Shown here: positions 16,809 through 26,402 of the stretch, piece after piece
How positions within the stretch are numbered: the first letter of the stretch is position 1
Layout of the letters: each line of letters starts with the position of its first letter
Assembly (NCBI GenBank): GCA_002831545.1
Contig: CP025095.1
Location: 2,170,001 to 2,234,000, forward strand
DNA from: Streptococcus suis
GTDB lineage: Bacteria > Bacillota > Bacilli > Lactobacillales > Streptococcaceae
Length of the DNA stretch: 64,000 bases
Direction: 5' to 3'
Notes under the pieces: generated by a model
What the model was told of the DNA's origin: nothing
Databases searched by the model: none
Seen by the model: only the letters and a program-made list of their open reading frames with translations
Position numbers and translations under genes: made by a program

Positions 16809-17624
16809 ATGAAGAAAAAAATCATAGCTATCGATTTGGACGGCACATTGCTCAATAATGATAGCCAATTATCTGATTATACCATCTCAACTATAAAGAA
16901 GGTCCGCCAAGCAGGACACACCGTTCTTATCGCCACAGGTCGCCCCTATCGAATGGCTGAAAAATTTTACCAACAGCTAGAACTGGATACTCCCATGATT
17001 AATTTCAACGGTTCTTTAGTCCACATCCCTGGAAAGAAATGGCAATGGGAACAAAATATTTTAATCGACAAAAAATACCTACTCGAATTTCTAAAAGAAG
17101 AAGAAGAAACATTCGAGGCAGATTTTATTGCTGGTGAATACAAGAATAAATTCTACATCACTCAAAAGAACTTAGACAAGATCGATCCGGCTCTGATGGG
17201 GGTTGAACAGATTACTCCAGATACACTCATCAAACCTGAATTAATCACTAGTGATCCTCATTCCATCCTTATGCAGACTCGTGCAACTGATAAGTATGAA
17301 CTTGCAAAAGAAATGAATGCCTATTTCAAGGATGAGTTAGAAATCAATACGTGGGGCGGACCATTGAATATCCTCGAAACTTGTGCAAAAGGTGTCAATA
17401 AGGCAACCGCTCTGAGCTATGTTCTTAACCTCTACCAAGCCACTCCTAGCGACTTAATTGCCTTCGGCGATGAGCACAACGATGTTGAGATGCTAGACCT
17501 AGCAGGCACAGCCTATGCCATGAAAAATTGTAGCGATACACTTCGTCCACATGCCGACAGATTGACAGCATTTGCTAATTTTGAAGATGGTGTCGCACGT
17601 GAACTAGAAAACCTATTTTTATAG
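16809..17624 (+). CDS. Cof-type HAD-IIB sugar-phosphate phosphatase (YidA-like)
   Basis: 271 aa. Motif I IAIDLDGTLL with the nucleophile Asp, motif II ATGRPY, motif III Lys in CAKGVNKATAL and motif IV AFGDEHNDVEML are all intact. A large C2B cap sits between motifs II and III. Start chosen at ATG after AAAGGA plus spacer; a TTG/ATG four codons upstream overlaps the ribosome binding site. Probably a soluble Mg-dependent phosphatase of broad sugar-phosphate range. Confidence 0.9.
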   Translation: MKKKIIAIDLDGTLLNNDSQLSDYTISTIKKVRQAGHTVLIATGRPYRMAEKFYQQLELDTPMINFNGSLVHIPGKKWQWEQNILIDKKYLLEFLKEEEETFEADFIAGEYKNKFYITQKNLDKIDPALMGVEQITPDTLIKPELITSDPHSILMQTRATDKYELAKEMNAYFKDELEINTWGGPLNILETCAKGVNKATALSYVLNLYQATPSDLIAFGDEHNDVEMLDLAGTAYAMKNCSDTLRPHADRLTAFANFEDGVARELENLFL

Positions 17625-17630
17625 ACATCA

Positions 17631-17656
17631 AAAAACCTGATAAACTGTCAGGTTTT
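17631..17656 (+). terminator. Terminator after the HAD phosphatase
   Basis: AAAAACCTGA / TCAGGTTTTT stem with a 6-nt loop and T-run, 7 bp after the stop. Confidence 0.9.
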
Positions 17657-17745
17657 TATCATATTCATTGCATATTTTTATCACTTTTCTGAAACATGAT
17701 TATGAAAAGTTTTGGAAACATTTTGCACTTTTAACATAATTTCTC

Positions 17746-17775
17746 TTGACAAATGCACTGAAAACGTTTTATACT
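17746..17775 (+). promoter_or_regulatory. manLMN promoter overlapped by a cre site
   Basis: TTGACA at 17746-17751, 18 nt, TATACT at 17770-17775. The spacer contains TGAAAACGTTTTAT (17759-17772), a good match to the catabolite-responsive element. A bound CcpA would occlude the promoter, so glucose repression or modulation is expected. Confidence 0.75.
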
Positions 17776-17845
17776 GTTATAGTTCGAACATGAAAGCCCA
17801 TTCAATGGTTTTTACATGAACAAGAAAAATTTAGGAGGATCAATA

Positions 17846-18838
17846 ATGAGTATTGGAATCATTATTGCAAGTCATGGCGAATTTGCTGCTGGTATTCATC
17901 AGTCAGGTTCAATGATCTTTGGCGAACAGGATAAAGTACAGGTTGTTACTTTCATGCCAAGTGAAGGACCAGATGATTTATATGCTAAGCTCAATGCTGC
18001 CGTGGACGCATTCGATGCCGATGATGAAATCTTGGTTTTGGCTGACCTTTGGAGTGGTTCTCCATTCAACCAAGCAAGCCGTGTAGCTGGTGAAAATCCA
18101 GATCGTAAGTTTGCTATCATCACCGGTCTAAACTTGCCAATGCTTATCCAAGCTTACACAGAGCGTATGATTAACGCTGCTGCTGGCGTGGAGGAAGTTG
18201 CGGCAAACATTATTAAGGAAGCCAAGGATGGTGTGAAGGTTCTTCCAGAAGAACTACAACCAACTGAAGCCGCTCCTGTAGCAGATGTAGCAACAACTAC
18301 TCCACAAGGTGCAATCCCTCCAGGAACTGTTATCGGTGATGGTAAGTTGAAAATCAACTTAGCTCGTATCGATACTCGTCTCTTGCATGGTCAGGTCGCT
18401 ACTGCTTGGACTCCTGCTTCTAAAGCTGACCGTATCATTGTCGCTTCAGATACAGTGGCACAAGATGACCTTCGTAAACAATTGATCAAGCAAGCAGCTC
18501 CAGGAAACGTTAAAGCAAACGTCGTTCCTATCAAGAAACTGATTGAGGTTTCTAAAGATCCTCGTTTCGGTAACACACACGCTTTGATTCTCTTTGAAAC
18601 ACCTCAAGAAGCTCTTGAAGCAATCGAAGGTGGTGTAGAAATCAAGGAATTGAACGTTGGTTCGATGGCTCACTCAACAGGTAAAACAATGGTGAACACT
18701 GTTCTTTCTATGGATAAGGACGATGTTGCAACCTTTGAACGCTTGCGTGAACTCGGTGTCAAATTCGATGTTCGTAAAGTTCCAAACGATTCACCAAAAG
18801 ATTTGTTTGACTTGATTAACAAGGCAGATGTTAAATAA
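17846..18838 (+). CDS. manL: Mannose-family PTS EIIAB
   Basis: 330 aa from the ATG preceded by AGGAGG; ten residues upstream in the open frame are leader. EIIA (residues 1-130) has the phosphorylated His10 in IIASHGEFA. An Ala/Pro/Thr linker (about 145-165) follows, then EIIB with its His in [15 protein letters not shown]. It passes phosphate from HPr to glucose or mannose at the inner membrane. First gene of manLMN; manM follows after 49 bp. Confidence 0.96.
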   Translation: MSIGIIIASHGEFAAGIHQSGSMIFGEQDKVQVVTFMPSEGPDDLYAKLNAAVDAFDADDEILVLADLWSGSPFNQASRVAGENPDRKFAIITGLNLPMLIQAYTERMINAAAGVEEVAANIIKEAKDGVKVLPEELQPTEAAPVADVATTTPQGAIPPGTVIGDGKLKINLARIDTRLLHGQVATAWTPASKADRIIVASDTVAQDDLRKQLIKQAAPGNVKANVVPIKKLIEVSKDPRFGNTHALILFETPQEALEAIEGGVEIKELNVGSMAHSTGKTMVNTVLSMDKDDVATFERLRELGVKFDVRKVPNDSPKDLFDLINKADVK

Positions 18839-18887
18839 TAACTGATTAACACTGTGTGATTATCAGAAATATGAAAGGATTATAACT

Positions 18888-19694
18888 ATGTCAGATATTT
18901 CAATTATTTCTGCAATTTTGGTCGTTGTCGTGGCCTTTCTTGCAGGTATGGAAGGTGTCCTTGACCAATTCCAATTCCATCAACCAATCGTTGCATGTAC
19001 TCTCATCGGTCTCGTTACCGGTAACCTTACAGCAGGTGTTATGCTTGGAGGAACTCTCCAACTTGTTGCCCTTGGCTGGTCAAACATCGGTGCTGCGATT
19101 GCACCAGACGCTGCCCTTGCTTCTGTTGCTGCCGCTATCATCTTGATCAAGGGTGGTGACTTCTCAGCAACTGCTATCTCAGTTGCTCAAGGTCTTGCTA
19201 TCCCTCTTGCTGTTGCAGGTCTTTTCCTTACAATGCTTGTACGTACTGCATCTGTTGCCCTTGTACACGGTGCTGACGCTGCTGCAGAACGTGGTGATTT
19301 CGGTGCACTTGAGCGCTACCACTTGATTGCCCTTTCACTTCAAGGTCTTCGTATTGCTGTTCCTGCTGCCCTTCTTCTTGCTATCCCAACTGAGGCTGTT
19401 CAAGATGCTCTTGAATCTATGCCAGCTTGGTTGTCAGGTGGTATGAACGTCGGTGGTGGTATGGTTGTTGCCGTAGGTTTCGCTATGGTTATCAACATGA
19501 TGGCTACTCGCGAAGTATGGCCATTCTTCGCTATCGGTTTCGCTCTTGCTGCTGTTAGCCAGTTGACACTTATCGCTCTTGGTGCTATCGGTGTATCTCT
19601 TGCCTTCATCTACCTTAACCTTTCTAAAAAAGGTGGAAACGGTGGGGGAGCTGGTTCCAACGACCCAATCGGCGACATCCTAGAAGACTACTAA
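18888..19694 (+). CDS. manM: Mannose-family PTS EIIC
   Basis: 268 aa polytopic channel subunit. Family motifs include GMEGVLDQFQFHQPIVACTL near the N-terminus, MLGGTLQLVALGWSNIGAA and PDAALASVAAAI. The C-terminus GGGAGSNDPIGDILEDY is typical of streptococcal ManM. Codon use is highly biased, like its neighbours, in line with high expression. Confidence 0.96.
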   Translation: MSDISIISAILVVVVAFLAGMEGVLDQFQFHQPIVACTLIGLVTGNLTAGVMLGGTLQLVALGWSNIGAAIAPDAALASVAAAIILIKGGDFSATAISVAQGLAIPLAVAGLFLTMLVRTASVALVHGADAAAERGDFGALERYHLIALSLQGLRIAVPAALLLAIPTEAVQDALESMPAWLSGGMNVGGGMVVAVGFAMVINMMATREVWPFFAIGFALAAVSQLTLIALGAIGVSLAFIYLNLSKKGGNGGGAGSNDPIGDILEDY

Positions 19695-19715
19695 GAAGAA
19701 AGGAAGAACACAATC

Positions 19716-20627
19716 ATGACAGAAAAAATTCAACTTTCAGTAAAAGATCGTAAAGCGATTTGCTGGCGTTCAACCTTCCTTCAAGCATCATGGAACTTTG
19801 AGCGTATGCAAAACTTGGGTTGGGCTTACACAATGGTTCCAGCTATCAAAAAACTTTACACTAAGAAAGAAGATCAAATTGCGGCTCTTAAACGCCACAT
19901 GGAATTCTTTAACACACACCCATACGTTGCTGCACCTATCGTCGGTGTAACACTTGCCCTTGAAGAAGAGCGTGCAAATGGTGCTGACATCGATGACGCT
20001 GCTATCCAAGGTGTGAAAATCGGTATGATGGGACCTCTCGCTGGTATCGGCGACCCAGTATTCTGGTTTACAGTACGTCCTATCCTCGGTGCCCTAGGTG
20101 CTTCACTTGCTGTGTCAGGTAACATCCTTGGCCCAATCCTCTTCTTCGGTCTTTGGAACGCTATCCGTATGGGCTTCCTATGGTACACTCAAGAGTTTGG
20201 TTACAAATCAGGTAAAGAAATCACTAAAGATATGTCAGGTGGTATCCTCCAAGACATCACTAAAGGTGCTTCTATCCTCGGTATGTTCATCCTTGCCGTA
20301 CTTGCTCAACGTTGGGTATCTATCGGCTTCAACTTCACGGTTTCTGAAGTTCCACTCTCAGAAGGTGCTTACATCGAGTGGGATAAATTGCCAGAAGGCT
20401 ACGAAGGTATCCAAAAAGCCTTTGAATTGGTTGGTCAAGGTTTGTCACAAACTCCAACTAAAGTTACTACTTTCCAACAAAACTTGAACGGTCTTATCCC
20501 AGGATTCATGCACTTGCTTCTTACCTTCCTATGCATGTGGTTGTTGAAGAAAAAAGTTTCTCCAATCACTATCATCGTTGGTTTGTTTGCATTCGGTATC
20601 GTAGCTCGCCTATTTGGAATTATGTAA
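19716..20627 (+). CDS. manN: Mannose-family PTS EIID
   Basis: 303 aa. The N-terminus LSVKDRKAICWRSTFLQASWNFERMQNLG and the segment IGMMGPLAGIGDPVFWFTVRPI are diagnostic for EIID. C-terminal hydrophobic segments anchor it with ManM. 21 bp after manM with an AAGGAAG ribosome binding site; a terminator follows. EIIC/EIID of this class are also known receptors for class II bacteriocins. Confidence 0.96.
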   Translation: MTEKIQLSVKDRKAICWRSTFLQASWNFERMQNLGWAYTMVPAIKKLYTKKEDQIAALKRHMEFFNTHPYVAAPIVGVTLALEEERANGADIDDAAIQGVKIGMMGPLAGIGDPVFWFTVRPILGALGASLAVSGNILGPILFFGLWNAIRMGFLWYTQEFGYKSGKEITKDMSGGILQDITKGASILGMFILAVLAQRWVSIGFNFTVSEVPLSEGAYIEWDKLPEGYEGIQKAFELVGQGLSQTPTKVTTFQQNLNGLIPGFMHLLLTFLCMWLLKKKVSPITIIVGLFAFGIVARLFGIM

Positions 20628-20638
20628 TCCATTAAGAA

Positions 20639-20659
20639 ACCCCGCTCATGCGGGGTTTT
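20639..20659 (+). terminator. Terminator after manN
   Basis: ACCCCGC-TCAT-GCGGGGT followed by TTTA, 11 bp after the manN stop. manO lies beyond it, so it is read by readthrough or by the TATAAT-like segment just downstream. Confidence 0.9.
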
Positions 20660-20690
20660 ATGGTATAATAAAACAAGAAATGAGGTAACT

Positions 20691-21065
20691 ATGGCACAAT
20701 CATTAAATAAACACGTCGAACTATCCACAACAGGCGTTTCCTATCTCAGTCTTGCAGGTGGAACGGTTGGTAAGTTCCTGCTAGGAGATCAAGCTCTGGA
20801 ATTTTATGCTGATAACAACGTTGAAAATTATGTTCAAATCCCTTGGACATCTATCATTCAGATTGGTGCCAATGTTTCCAATAGAAAAATCAGTCGCCAC
20901 TTCGAAGTCTATACTGATAGCGGCAAATTCCTTTTTGCTTCTAAAGATTCTGGTAAAATTCTAAAAATTGCTCGTGAACATATTGGCAATGAGAAGGTAG
21001 TCAAACTACCAACTCTCCTGCAAATTCTAGGACAGAAAATCTCAAATCTATTTGCAAAAAAATAA
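20691..21065 (+). CDS. manO: DUF956-family protein (ManO-like)
   Basis: 124 aa, full family length, small soluble protein nearly always next to manLMN in streptococci and lactobacilli; a regulatory role toward the PTS is proposed for the family. TATGGTATAATAAAA just upstream offers a -10. Its 3' part (from 20884) is one copy of the 197-bp repeat made by the adjacent IS, so the gene stayed intact after insertion. Confidence 0.88.
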   Translation: MAQSLNKHVELSTTGVSYLSLAGGTVGKFLLGDQALEFYADNNVENYVQIPWTSIIQIGANVSNRKISRHFEVYTDSGKFLFASKDSGKILKIAREHIGNEKVVKLPTLLQILGQKISNLFAKK

Positions 21066-21080
21066 AAAATCAAGTATAAT
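20884..21080. repeat. Left copy of 197-bp IS target duplication
   Basis: Covers the manO 3' end and a TTGCAA-17-TATAAT promoter (21052-21080). It matches 23047-23243 over the whole 197 bp with only three differences, all within 15 bp (GAGAAGGTAGTCAAACTA versus GAGAAAGTTGTCAAACTG), all synonymous in manO. Confidence 0.95.
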
Positions 21081-23046
21081 CCCGTCTTTGACAGTTTTAC
21101 AAGACAAAAACCTCCCTAACCCTATGCATATCAAGGGTTTAGCGAGGTTTTCTTTTTATATCAAAAATGCGTACTTTTTCTCGATTTTGACGATTGTAAA
21201 ATTTTTTTCATCTTTTTTTCGCTTAGAATTTGATAATCACTTCTGAATCCAAATGTCTGATGCAGCTGGTCAGTAATAGCCGTCCGAGTGTAGTTAGGTA
21301 GATAACCAAAACCAGGCAGATACTTAAAGGTGTATGAACGTAAGGTTTCAATGAGTTCAGTACATGTGAATTGCTTCTGAACCGCCAGCTCTAAGTAACG
21401 ATAGAGTATAAGAGCAAGAAAGCAAGTTGTAAAGTGAGCAGAAATGCGATCTTCTCGACTTAAATAAACTGGTCTAGCTTTCAATTCATGCTTCATAATA
21501 CGGAAACATTCTTCAATTTCCCATCTTCTCTGATTAATGGAAACAATGGTCTCAATCGTATCGTCTAAGTTTGTTGTTACCGCATAAATTCCATCAAATC
21601 TAGCTTCAGAAACAATTCGTTCTTCATCCAACTCAATAAACGTTTTCTCAGCTATTTCTCCATCCCTTGTTGTCTCTGTTACTTTTAGGAAACGCTTAGG
21701 ATCTGTAGATTGTTTCTTCTTGTAGTCAGCTGGTTTTCCAATCCATTTTGAGGCACGTTGAATCTGGCGTTCGCGTATCTTTCTTTGGTAATCTCTGTAT
21801 TTAGCTGAGAAGGTTACAATCAATCGTTGGTCTTCTAGCCCATCTTGTGGTAAGGGGCATTCTTTGTAAAAGACTTGTCTATAGAGAAAGTCTTGATTAC
21901 TTTCATCTAGTGCAGAAATATCATAGAATGTCTCGGACTTATCTCCCATCAACCGCCAACCTGTAGAAGCTGTAGCCCAGTCTTTGTCTTCTTTCTTTAA
22001 CTTTTTGATAGATTGAGTTGTGACAAAGGCTCTCCCGCTGATATTATTGTAGCGTTTGTTTCCAATAGAAGATAGTCCAGCATCTGTACAGACCACAAAT
22101 TGAGCTTTTTCAAAATCCTTGATAATCTTCTTCTCCAAAGGTTTCATAGTCGTTTGTTCATTCGTATTACCAGGTGTGACGGAGAAAGCTAATGGAATTC
22201 CTTGAGAATCCATAAACAGCCCCATTTGAACGATTGGATTCGGTCGATGTTCCTTAGAATAGCCATATTGTCTCAGTTGCCCCTCCTCATCTTCTTCCTC
22301 AATTTCGAAATAGAAATTTGTACAGTCGTAATAGAGGACATCAGTTTTACGAGAGGAAAGTGCAGTTGAGTTTTTATAGAGTTGTTCTTGAATAAAGTCA
22401 GTTTCTTTGGCAATAATTTCTAATCCTCGGTAGAGGTGCTGGAGTTCCAGAGTTTTAGGTTCTAGGAGAGTTTGTGAAAAATGAGCAGTAGACCGTTTAG
22501 AGGATGGGAATAGGATTCTGCCGTAGAGGAGACGAGAAAGAATGGTATCTAAGTGAAAACTAAAGTGATACCTCTTCTGAATATCTTGACAGATTTTATC
22601 CAATCCCAACTGATAATAGATATTCTGTAGAAATAAATATCCCCCATGATATTCATTTCGTTGATTTTGTTTCAACTGTTTATTCTCATGAAGTTTGACT
22701 AATATTTCTTGTTTATCTTCTTTATCAAGTTCGGTTAACTCTTTAGCCCGCAATTTTGCCCATTCCATTGGTTCCATTTCGGGATGTAGCTGTTGAAGAG
22801 TTTCATGATTGCCGAGATTTTCGACAATGGTTGATGTCCGTTTGTTTCCGACCTTGATATCTTTGATAATGGCATAGTTGATAGTATTTTTAGATACTGA
22901 TTTTTTAACTCTCATGGATTCGCACCTCACTCTATTATACCACAGTACGAGAAAGTACGCAATAAAAATGTGCGAGAATTTGACAAAAAAATAGCGTCAC
23001 ATCAACGTTTGTGACACTTTTGGTGGTTTCAAACTGTCAAACTCCC
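21081..23046 (-). mobile_element. IS1634/IS1549-type insertion sequence with long target duplication
   Basis: 1966 bp lie between the two 197-bp repeats. Terminal inverted repeats share TTTGACAGTTT (21089-21099; inverted at 23028-23038). One 584-aa transposase gene fills the element. Long, variable target duplications are established for IS1549 and IS1634, which supports the family call. No other cargo. Confidence 0.88.
21161..22915 (-). CDS. IS1634/IS1549-type DDE transposase
   Basis: 584 aa from the start MRVKKSVSKNTINYAI; an in-frame ATG five codons upstream is less likely. DDE features of the IS4-like superfamily are visible: DVLYYDCTNFYFE (first Asp), FVVCTDAGLSSIGN (second Asp) and the YREK-like INQRRWEIEECFRIMKHEL (Glu). 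No frameshift, so the element may be active. It runs antisense to manO and serS. Confidence 0.9.
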   Translation of the reverse strand: MRVKKSVSKNTINYAIIKDIKVGNKRTSTIVENLGNHETLQQLHPEMEPMEWAKLRAKELTELDKEDKQEILVKLHENKQLKQNQRNEYHGGYLFLQNIYYQLGLDKICQDIQKRYHFSFHLDTILSRLLYGRILFPSSKRSTAHFSQTLLEPKTLELQHLYRGLEIIAKETDFIQEQLYKNSTALSSRKTDVLYYDCTNFYFEIEEEDEEGQLRQYGYSKEHRPNPIVQMGLFMDSQGIPLAFSVTPGNTNEQTTMKPLEKKIIKDFEKAQFVVCTDAGLSSIGNKRYNNISGRAFVTTQSIKKLKKEDKDWATASTGWRLMGDKSETFYDISALDESNQDFLYRQVFYKECPLPQDGLEDQRLIVTFSAKYRDYQRKIRERQIQRASKWIGKPADYKKKQSTDPKRFLKVTETTRDGEIAEKTFIELDEERIVSEARFDGIYAVTTNLDDTIETIVSINQRRWEIEECFRIMKHELKARPVYLSREDRISAHFTTCFLALILYRYLELAVQKQFTCTELIETLRSYTFKYLPGFGYLPNYTRTAITDQLHQTFGFRSDYQILSEKKMKKILQSSKSRKSTHF

Positions 23047-23228
23047 GAAAAATCAGTCGCCACTTCGAAGTCTATACTGATAGCGGCAAATTCCTTTTTG
23101 CTTCTAAAGATTCTGGTAAAATTCTAAAAATTGCTCGTGAACATATTGGCAATGAGAAAGTTGTCAAACTGCCAACTCTCCTGCAAATTCTAGGACAGAA
23201 AATCTCAAATCTATTTGCAAAAAAATAA
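23047..23228 (+). pseudogene. Duplicated 3' fragment of manO
   Basis: Right copy of the target duplication, encoding the last 60 residues of the DUF956 protein in an open but start-less frame, ending at the TAA at 23226-23228. It has no role as a gene; its value is the serS promoter it carries. Confidence 0.93.
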
Positions 23229-23243
23229 AAAATCAAGTATAAT
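23215..23243 (+). promoter_or_regulatory. serS promoter
   Basis: TTGCAA, 17 nt (A-rich), TATAAT. It lies within the manO 3' repeat and just before the T-box leader. Confidence 0.8.
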
Positions 23244-23249
23244 AAAACA

Positions 23250-23430
23250 AACGGATAAGTAATATCAGGCGTTTTTCAGAAAGTCTGCGGTCGCTGTGAG
23301 CAGATAAACAAGGGATATGAAATTCTACCGTTGGCTAAAAATGACATACTTAAAGTGCACAGAATGTGAAGCTGGATGGAACCGCGGTAACTATCGCTCC
23401 AGCATCTCTCATTCTGTGTTTTTTATTCTA
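23250..23430 (+). promoter_or_regulatory. T-box riboswitch leader of serS
   Basis: The conserved T-box TGGAACCGCGG is at 23377-23387. It is followed by a terminator CACAGAATG (23359-23367) / CATTCTGTG (23410-23418) plus T-run; the antiterminator would use GCTGG/CCAGC around the T-box. A candidate serine specifier TCT lies at 23324-23326 (AATTCTACC context). Uncharged tRNA-Ser would favour antitermination and serS expression. Confidence 0.9.
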
Positions 23431-23442
23431 AAGGAGACATCT

Positions 23443-24717
23443 ATGCTAGATATCAAACGTATTCGTACAGATTTTGACGGAGTGGCTGCCAAATTAGCTA
23501 CTCGTGGTGTGGCTGCCGAAACCTTGGCAGACATCAAGGAATTGGATGCAAAACGCCGTGAAATCTTGGTCACTGTAGAAGAATTAAAAGCAGAGCGCAA
23601 CACAGTTTCAGCAGAGATTGCCCAAGCAAAACGCAACAAGGAAAATGCTGACGACAAGATTGCTGCTATGCAGAAATTGTCTGCGGAAGTGAAAAACTTA
23701 GACGCTCAGCTTTTGGAAATCGATGAAAAATTGAACGCTATTCTCACTGTTCTTCCAAATACGCCACATGATTCTGTTCCTGTTGGTGCGGATGAAGAAG
23801 AAAACGTGGAAATTCGCCGTTGGGGCACTCCTCGTGAATTTAGCTTCGAGCCAAAAGCACACTGGGACTTGGGCGAAGACCTGGATATTCTGGACTGGGA
23901 ACGTGGGGCAAAAGTAACCGGTGCCCGCTTCCTCTTCTACAAAAACTTGGGTGCCCGCTTGGAGCGTGCCCTCTACAACTTCATGTTGGACGAGCATATC
24001 GCAGAAGGCTACCAGGAAATCATCACACCTTACATGGTCAACCATGACTCTATGTTTGGTACTGGACAATATCCAAAATTCAAGGAAGATACCTTTGAGT
24101 TGGCGGATACCAACTTCGTCCTCATCCCAACTGCGGAAGTGCCATTGACCAACTACTACCGCAACGAGATTTTGGAAGAAAAAGACCTACCAATCTACTT
24201 CACAGCCATGAGTCCATCTTTCCGTTCTGAAGCTGGTTCTGCTGGTCGTGATACCCGTGGTCTGATCCGCCTCCACCAATTCCACAAGGTTGAAATGGTC
24301 AAATTTGCCACACCAGAACAGTCTTACGATGAATTGGAAAAAATGACCGCAAACGCAGAAAATATCCTTCAAAAATTAGGCTTGCCATACCGCGTGTTAG
24401 CCCTCTGTACAGGCGATATGGGCTTCTCAGCTGCTAAGACCTATGACTTGGAAGTCTGGATCCCTGCCCAAAATGCCTACCGTGAAATCTCCAGCTGTTC
24501 CAACACAGAAGATTTCCAAGCCCGCCGTTCCCAAATCCGTTACCGCGATGCTGCTGACGGCAAGGTCAAATTGCTCCACACCCTCAACGGATCTGGCCTG
24601 GCAGTTGGCCGTACGGTTGCGGCAATCCTTGAAAACTATCAAAATGAAGACGGTTCTGTCACCATTCCAGAAGTTCTCCGTCCATACATGGGTGGGGTTG
24701 ATGTGATTAAGCCTTAA
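23443..24717 (+). CDS. serS: Seryl-tRNA synthetase
   Basis: 424 aa class II synthetase, normal length. N-terminal coiled-coil arm for tRNA-Ser (residues about 30-100, Lys/Glu/Ala-rich). Motif 2 [17 protein letters not shown] and motif 3 [20 protein letters not shown] are intact. A longer open frame runs back into the T-box leader, but AAGGAG before the ATG of [11 protein letters not shown] fixes the start. Confidence 0.98.
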   Translation: MLDIKRIRTDFDGVAAKLATRGVAAETLADIKELDAKRREILVTVEELKAERNTVSAEIAQAKRNKENADDKIAAMQKLSAEVKNLDAQLLEIDEKLNAILTVLPNTPHDSVPVGADEEENVEIRRWGTPREFSFEPKAHWDLGEDLDILDWERGAKVTGARFLFYKNLGARLERALYNFMLDEHIAEGYQEIITPYMVNHDSMFGTGQYPKFKEDTFELADTNFVLIPTAEVPLTNYYRNEILEEKDLPIYFTAMSPSFRSEAGSAGRDTRGLIRLHQFHKVEMVKFATPEQSYDELEKMTANAENILQKLGLPYRVLALCTGDMGFSAAKTYDLEVWIPAQNAYREISSCSNTEDFQARRSQIRYRDAADGKVKLLHTLNGSGLAVGRTVAAILENYQNEDGSVTIPEVLRPYMGGVDVIKP

Positions 24718-24730
24718 GATATACAAAGAA

Positions 24731-24759
24731 AGAGCGAGGAAAATTCTACTCGCTCTTTT
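24731..24759 (+). terminator. Terminator between serS and hsdM (convergent)
   Basis: AGAGCGAG / CTCGCTCT 8-bp stem with 10-nt loop and TTTT. It lies between the convergent serS and hsdM stops and may act both ways. Confidence 0.8.
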
Positions 24760-24766
24760 CATTTAT

Positions 24767-26356
24767 CTAAAAATCTACTCCCAAAGTCTTTAATTGTTGA
24801 CGAATCTTATCTTCTAGAGCCCGAATCTCTAGTCTATCTTGTTCTAGTTGCTGCGTTACTTGCCCGAGATCGATCTCTTCCTCTTCCTCAAAAGTATCGA
24901 CATAACGAGGAATATTTAGATTGTAGTCGTTTTCTACAATTTCTTCTATTGATGCCAAATGAGCATATTTGTCAACAGACTGACGATTGTGATAGGTCTC
25001 TACAATTTTTTCTACCATGTCATTGGAAAGGTGATTCTGGTTCTTCCCTTTTTCAAACTCCTTGCTCGCATCGATAAAGAAGACATCCTTGGTCTGACGA
25101 TTTTTTTTGAAGACTAGAATAGTGGTTGGAATGCCTGTGCCATAAAACAGGTTAGCTGGCAAGCCAATAACTGCATCCAGGTAATTTTTCTCAATAATCA
25201 GTTTGCGAATATGACCTTCTGCTGCTCCCCTAAAGAGCACTCCGTGTGGTAAAACAATGGCCATGGTTCCTGTATTATTCAGATGATAAAGACTGTGTAA
25301 GATAAAGGCAAAGTCCGCTTTAGAAGCTGGTGCTAACTTACCGTATTCCATAAACCGTGGATCCTTCAGTTTGGACTCACGATTGTCCCATTTAGCAGAG
25401 TAGGGTGGGTTTGCGACGACCGCATCAAAACTACGTGGCTGATCGATTCCAAGTTCATCCACCCCGTCCGGCCAGTCACTTTCTAAGGTATCAGCATTAT
25501 TCAAAATCATATTGCTGTAGCCGACCTGATGCATCATCAGGTTCATCCGCGCCAAGTTATAAGTAGTTGTGTTCATTTCTTGGCCATAGAATTTGATATG
25601 TTGGCCCTGAGGTAGTTCATTACGCACTGTTAGTAGCAAAGACCCTGAACCCATGGTTGGATCGTAAACAGAGAAGCTAGTATCTGATTTTTCCAAACCT
25701 AAAGTAACAATCTTGGCTAAAATCTTACTTACTTGATGCGGGGTATAAAATTCTCCACCTTTTTTACCTGCCGAAGCGGCAAACTGTCCAATAAGATACT
25801 CATAGATTTCCCCCAGAATATCCTTTCCTTCATCATTTTTATACTCAATGCTGTCAATCAGCTTCACAATACTGTTCAAGGATTTTGCACGCGCAACCGT
25901 TGAATTGCCCAAACGAGAGTCCCCTAGATTGATGTCATTAAAGACACCTCTGAAATCTTCCATAGCATCCTGATTGAGTTCGACATTGGCGTTAAAATGA
26001 TCGAAAATCGTCTGGTAGTCACTCGCTACAATCTCACTGTTATCAATTTTGGCTACCAGTCTTGCCCAGGTATCTTCTGGTGCAATCGCGTATCCAAGGT
26101 GAGAAGCTGTATTTTCCAAATACTCCACCAAGTCATTCCCAACTGCTTCTCGTGCATAGGCATCCTGAACAGTTTCTCCTGGAGCAGGACTGATAATTTC
26201 ATCTTCCATCAAGAAACGCTCTTGATGCTCAGATAGATAGCGATAGAACATGAAGGCTAGGATATAGTTCTTATATTCCGAAGCATCCATGTTTCCTCGT
26301 AATTCATTGGCCATAGACCAAATCTGATTGGTAATGGCTTGAATAGTTTTTGACAT
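24767..26356 (-). CDS. hsdM: Type I restriction-modification methyltransferase subunit
   Basis: 529 aa N6-adenine methyltransferase, full length. N-terminal HsdM_N helical domain (IWSMANELRGNMDASEYKNY), SAM motif I YDPTMGSGSLLL near residue 235, catalytic motif IV VVANPPYSAKWD near 315, and a C-terminal helical tail (LEQDRLEIRALEDKIRQQL) that docks on HsdS. Normal partner is HsdS in an M2S methylase and R2M2S nuclease. It is last in the minus-strand order, after the silent hsdS cassette, with GAAAGGA before ATG. Confidence 0.97.
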   Translation of the reverse strand: MSKTIQAITNQIWSMANELRGNMDASEYKNYILAFMFYRYLSEHQERFLMEDEIISPAPGETVQDAYAREAVGNDLVEYLENTASHLGYAIAPEDTWARLVAKIDNSEIVASDYQTIFDHFNANVELNQDAMEDFRGVFNDINLGDSRLGNSTVARAKSLNSIVKLIDSIEYKNDEGKDILGEIYEYLIGQFAASAGKKGGEFYTPHQVSKILAKIVTLGLEKSDTSFSVYDPTMGSGSLLLTVRNELPQGQHIKFYGQEMNTTTYNLARMNLMMHQVGYSNMILNNADTLESDWPDGVDELGIDQPRSFDAVVANPPYSAKWDNRESKLKDPRFMEYGKLAPASKADFAFILHSLYHLNNTGTMAIVLPHGVLFRGAAEGHIRKLIIEKNYLDAVIGLPANLFYGTGIPTTILVFKKNRQTKDVFFIDASKEFEKGKNQNHLSNDMVEKIVETYHNRQSVDKYAHLASIEEIVENDYNLNIPRYVDTFEEEEEIDLGQVTQQLEQDRLEIRALEDKIRQQLKTLGVDF

Positions 26357-26402
26357 GTTTTTGTAATCCTTTCATGTTGTTTCATTTTTTACTCAAAATC
26401 TC

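Larger units (their letters stand above)
23047..23243. repeat. Right copy of 197-bp IS target duplication
   Basis: Same length as 20884-21080. It ends exactly at the TATAAT that serves serS, so the element inserted without separating the T-box leader from its promoter. Confidence 0.95.

Noticed and set aside
23317..23442. N-terminal extension of SerS by 42 residues
   Set aside because: The extension reads through the T-box and its terminator; the ATG at 23443 has the ribosome binding site.
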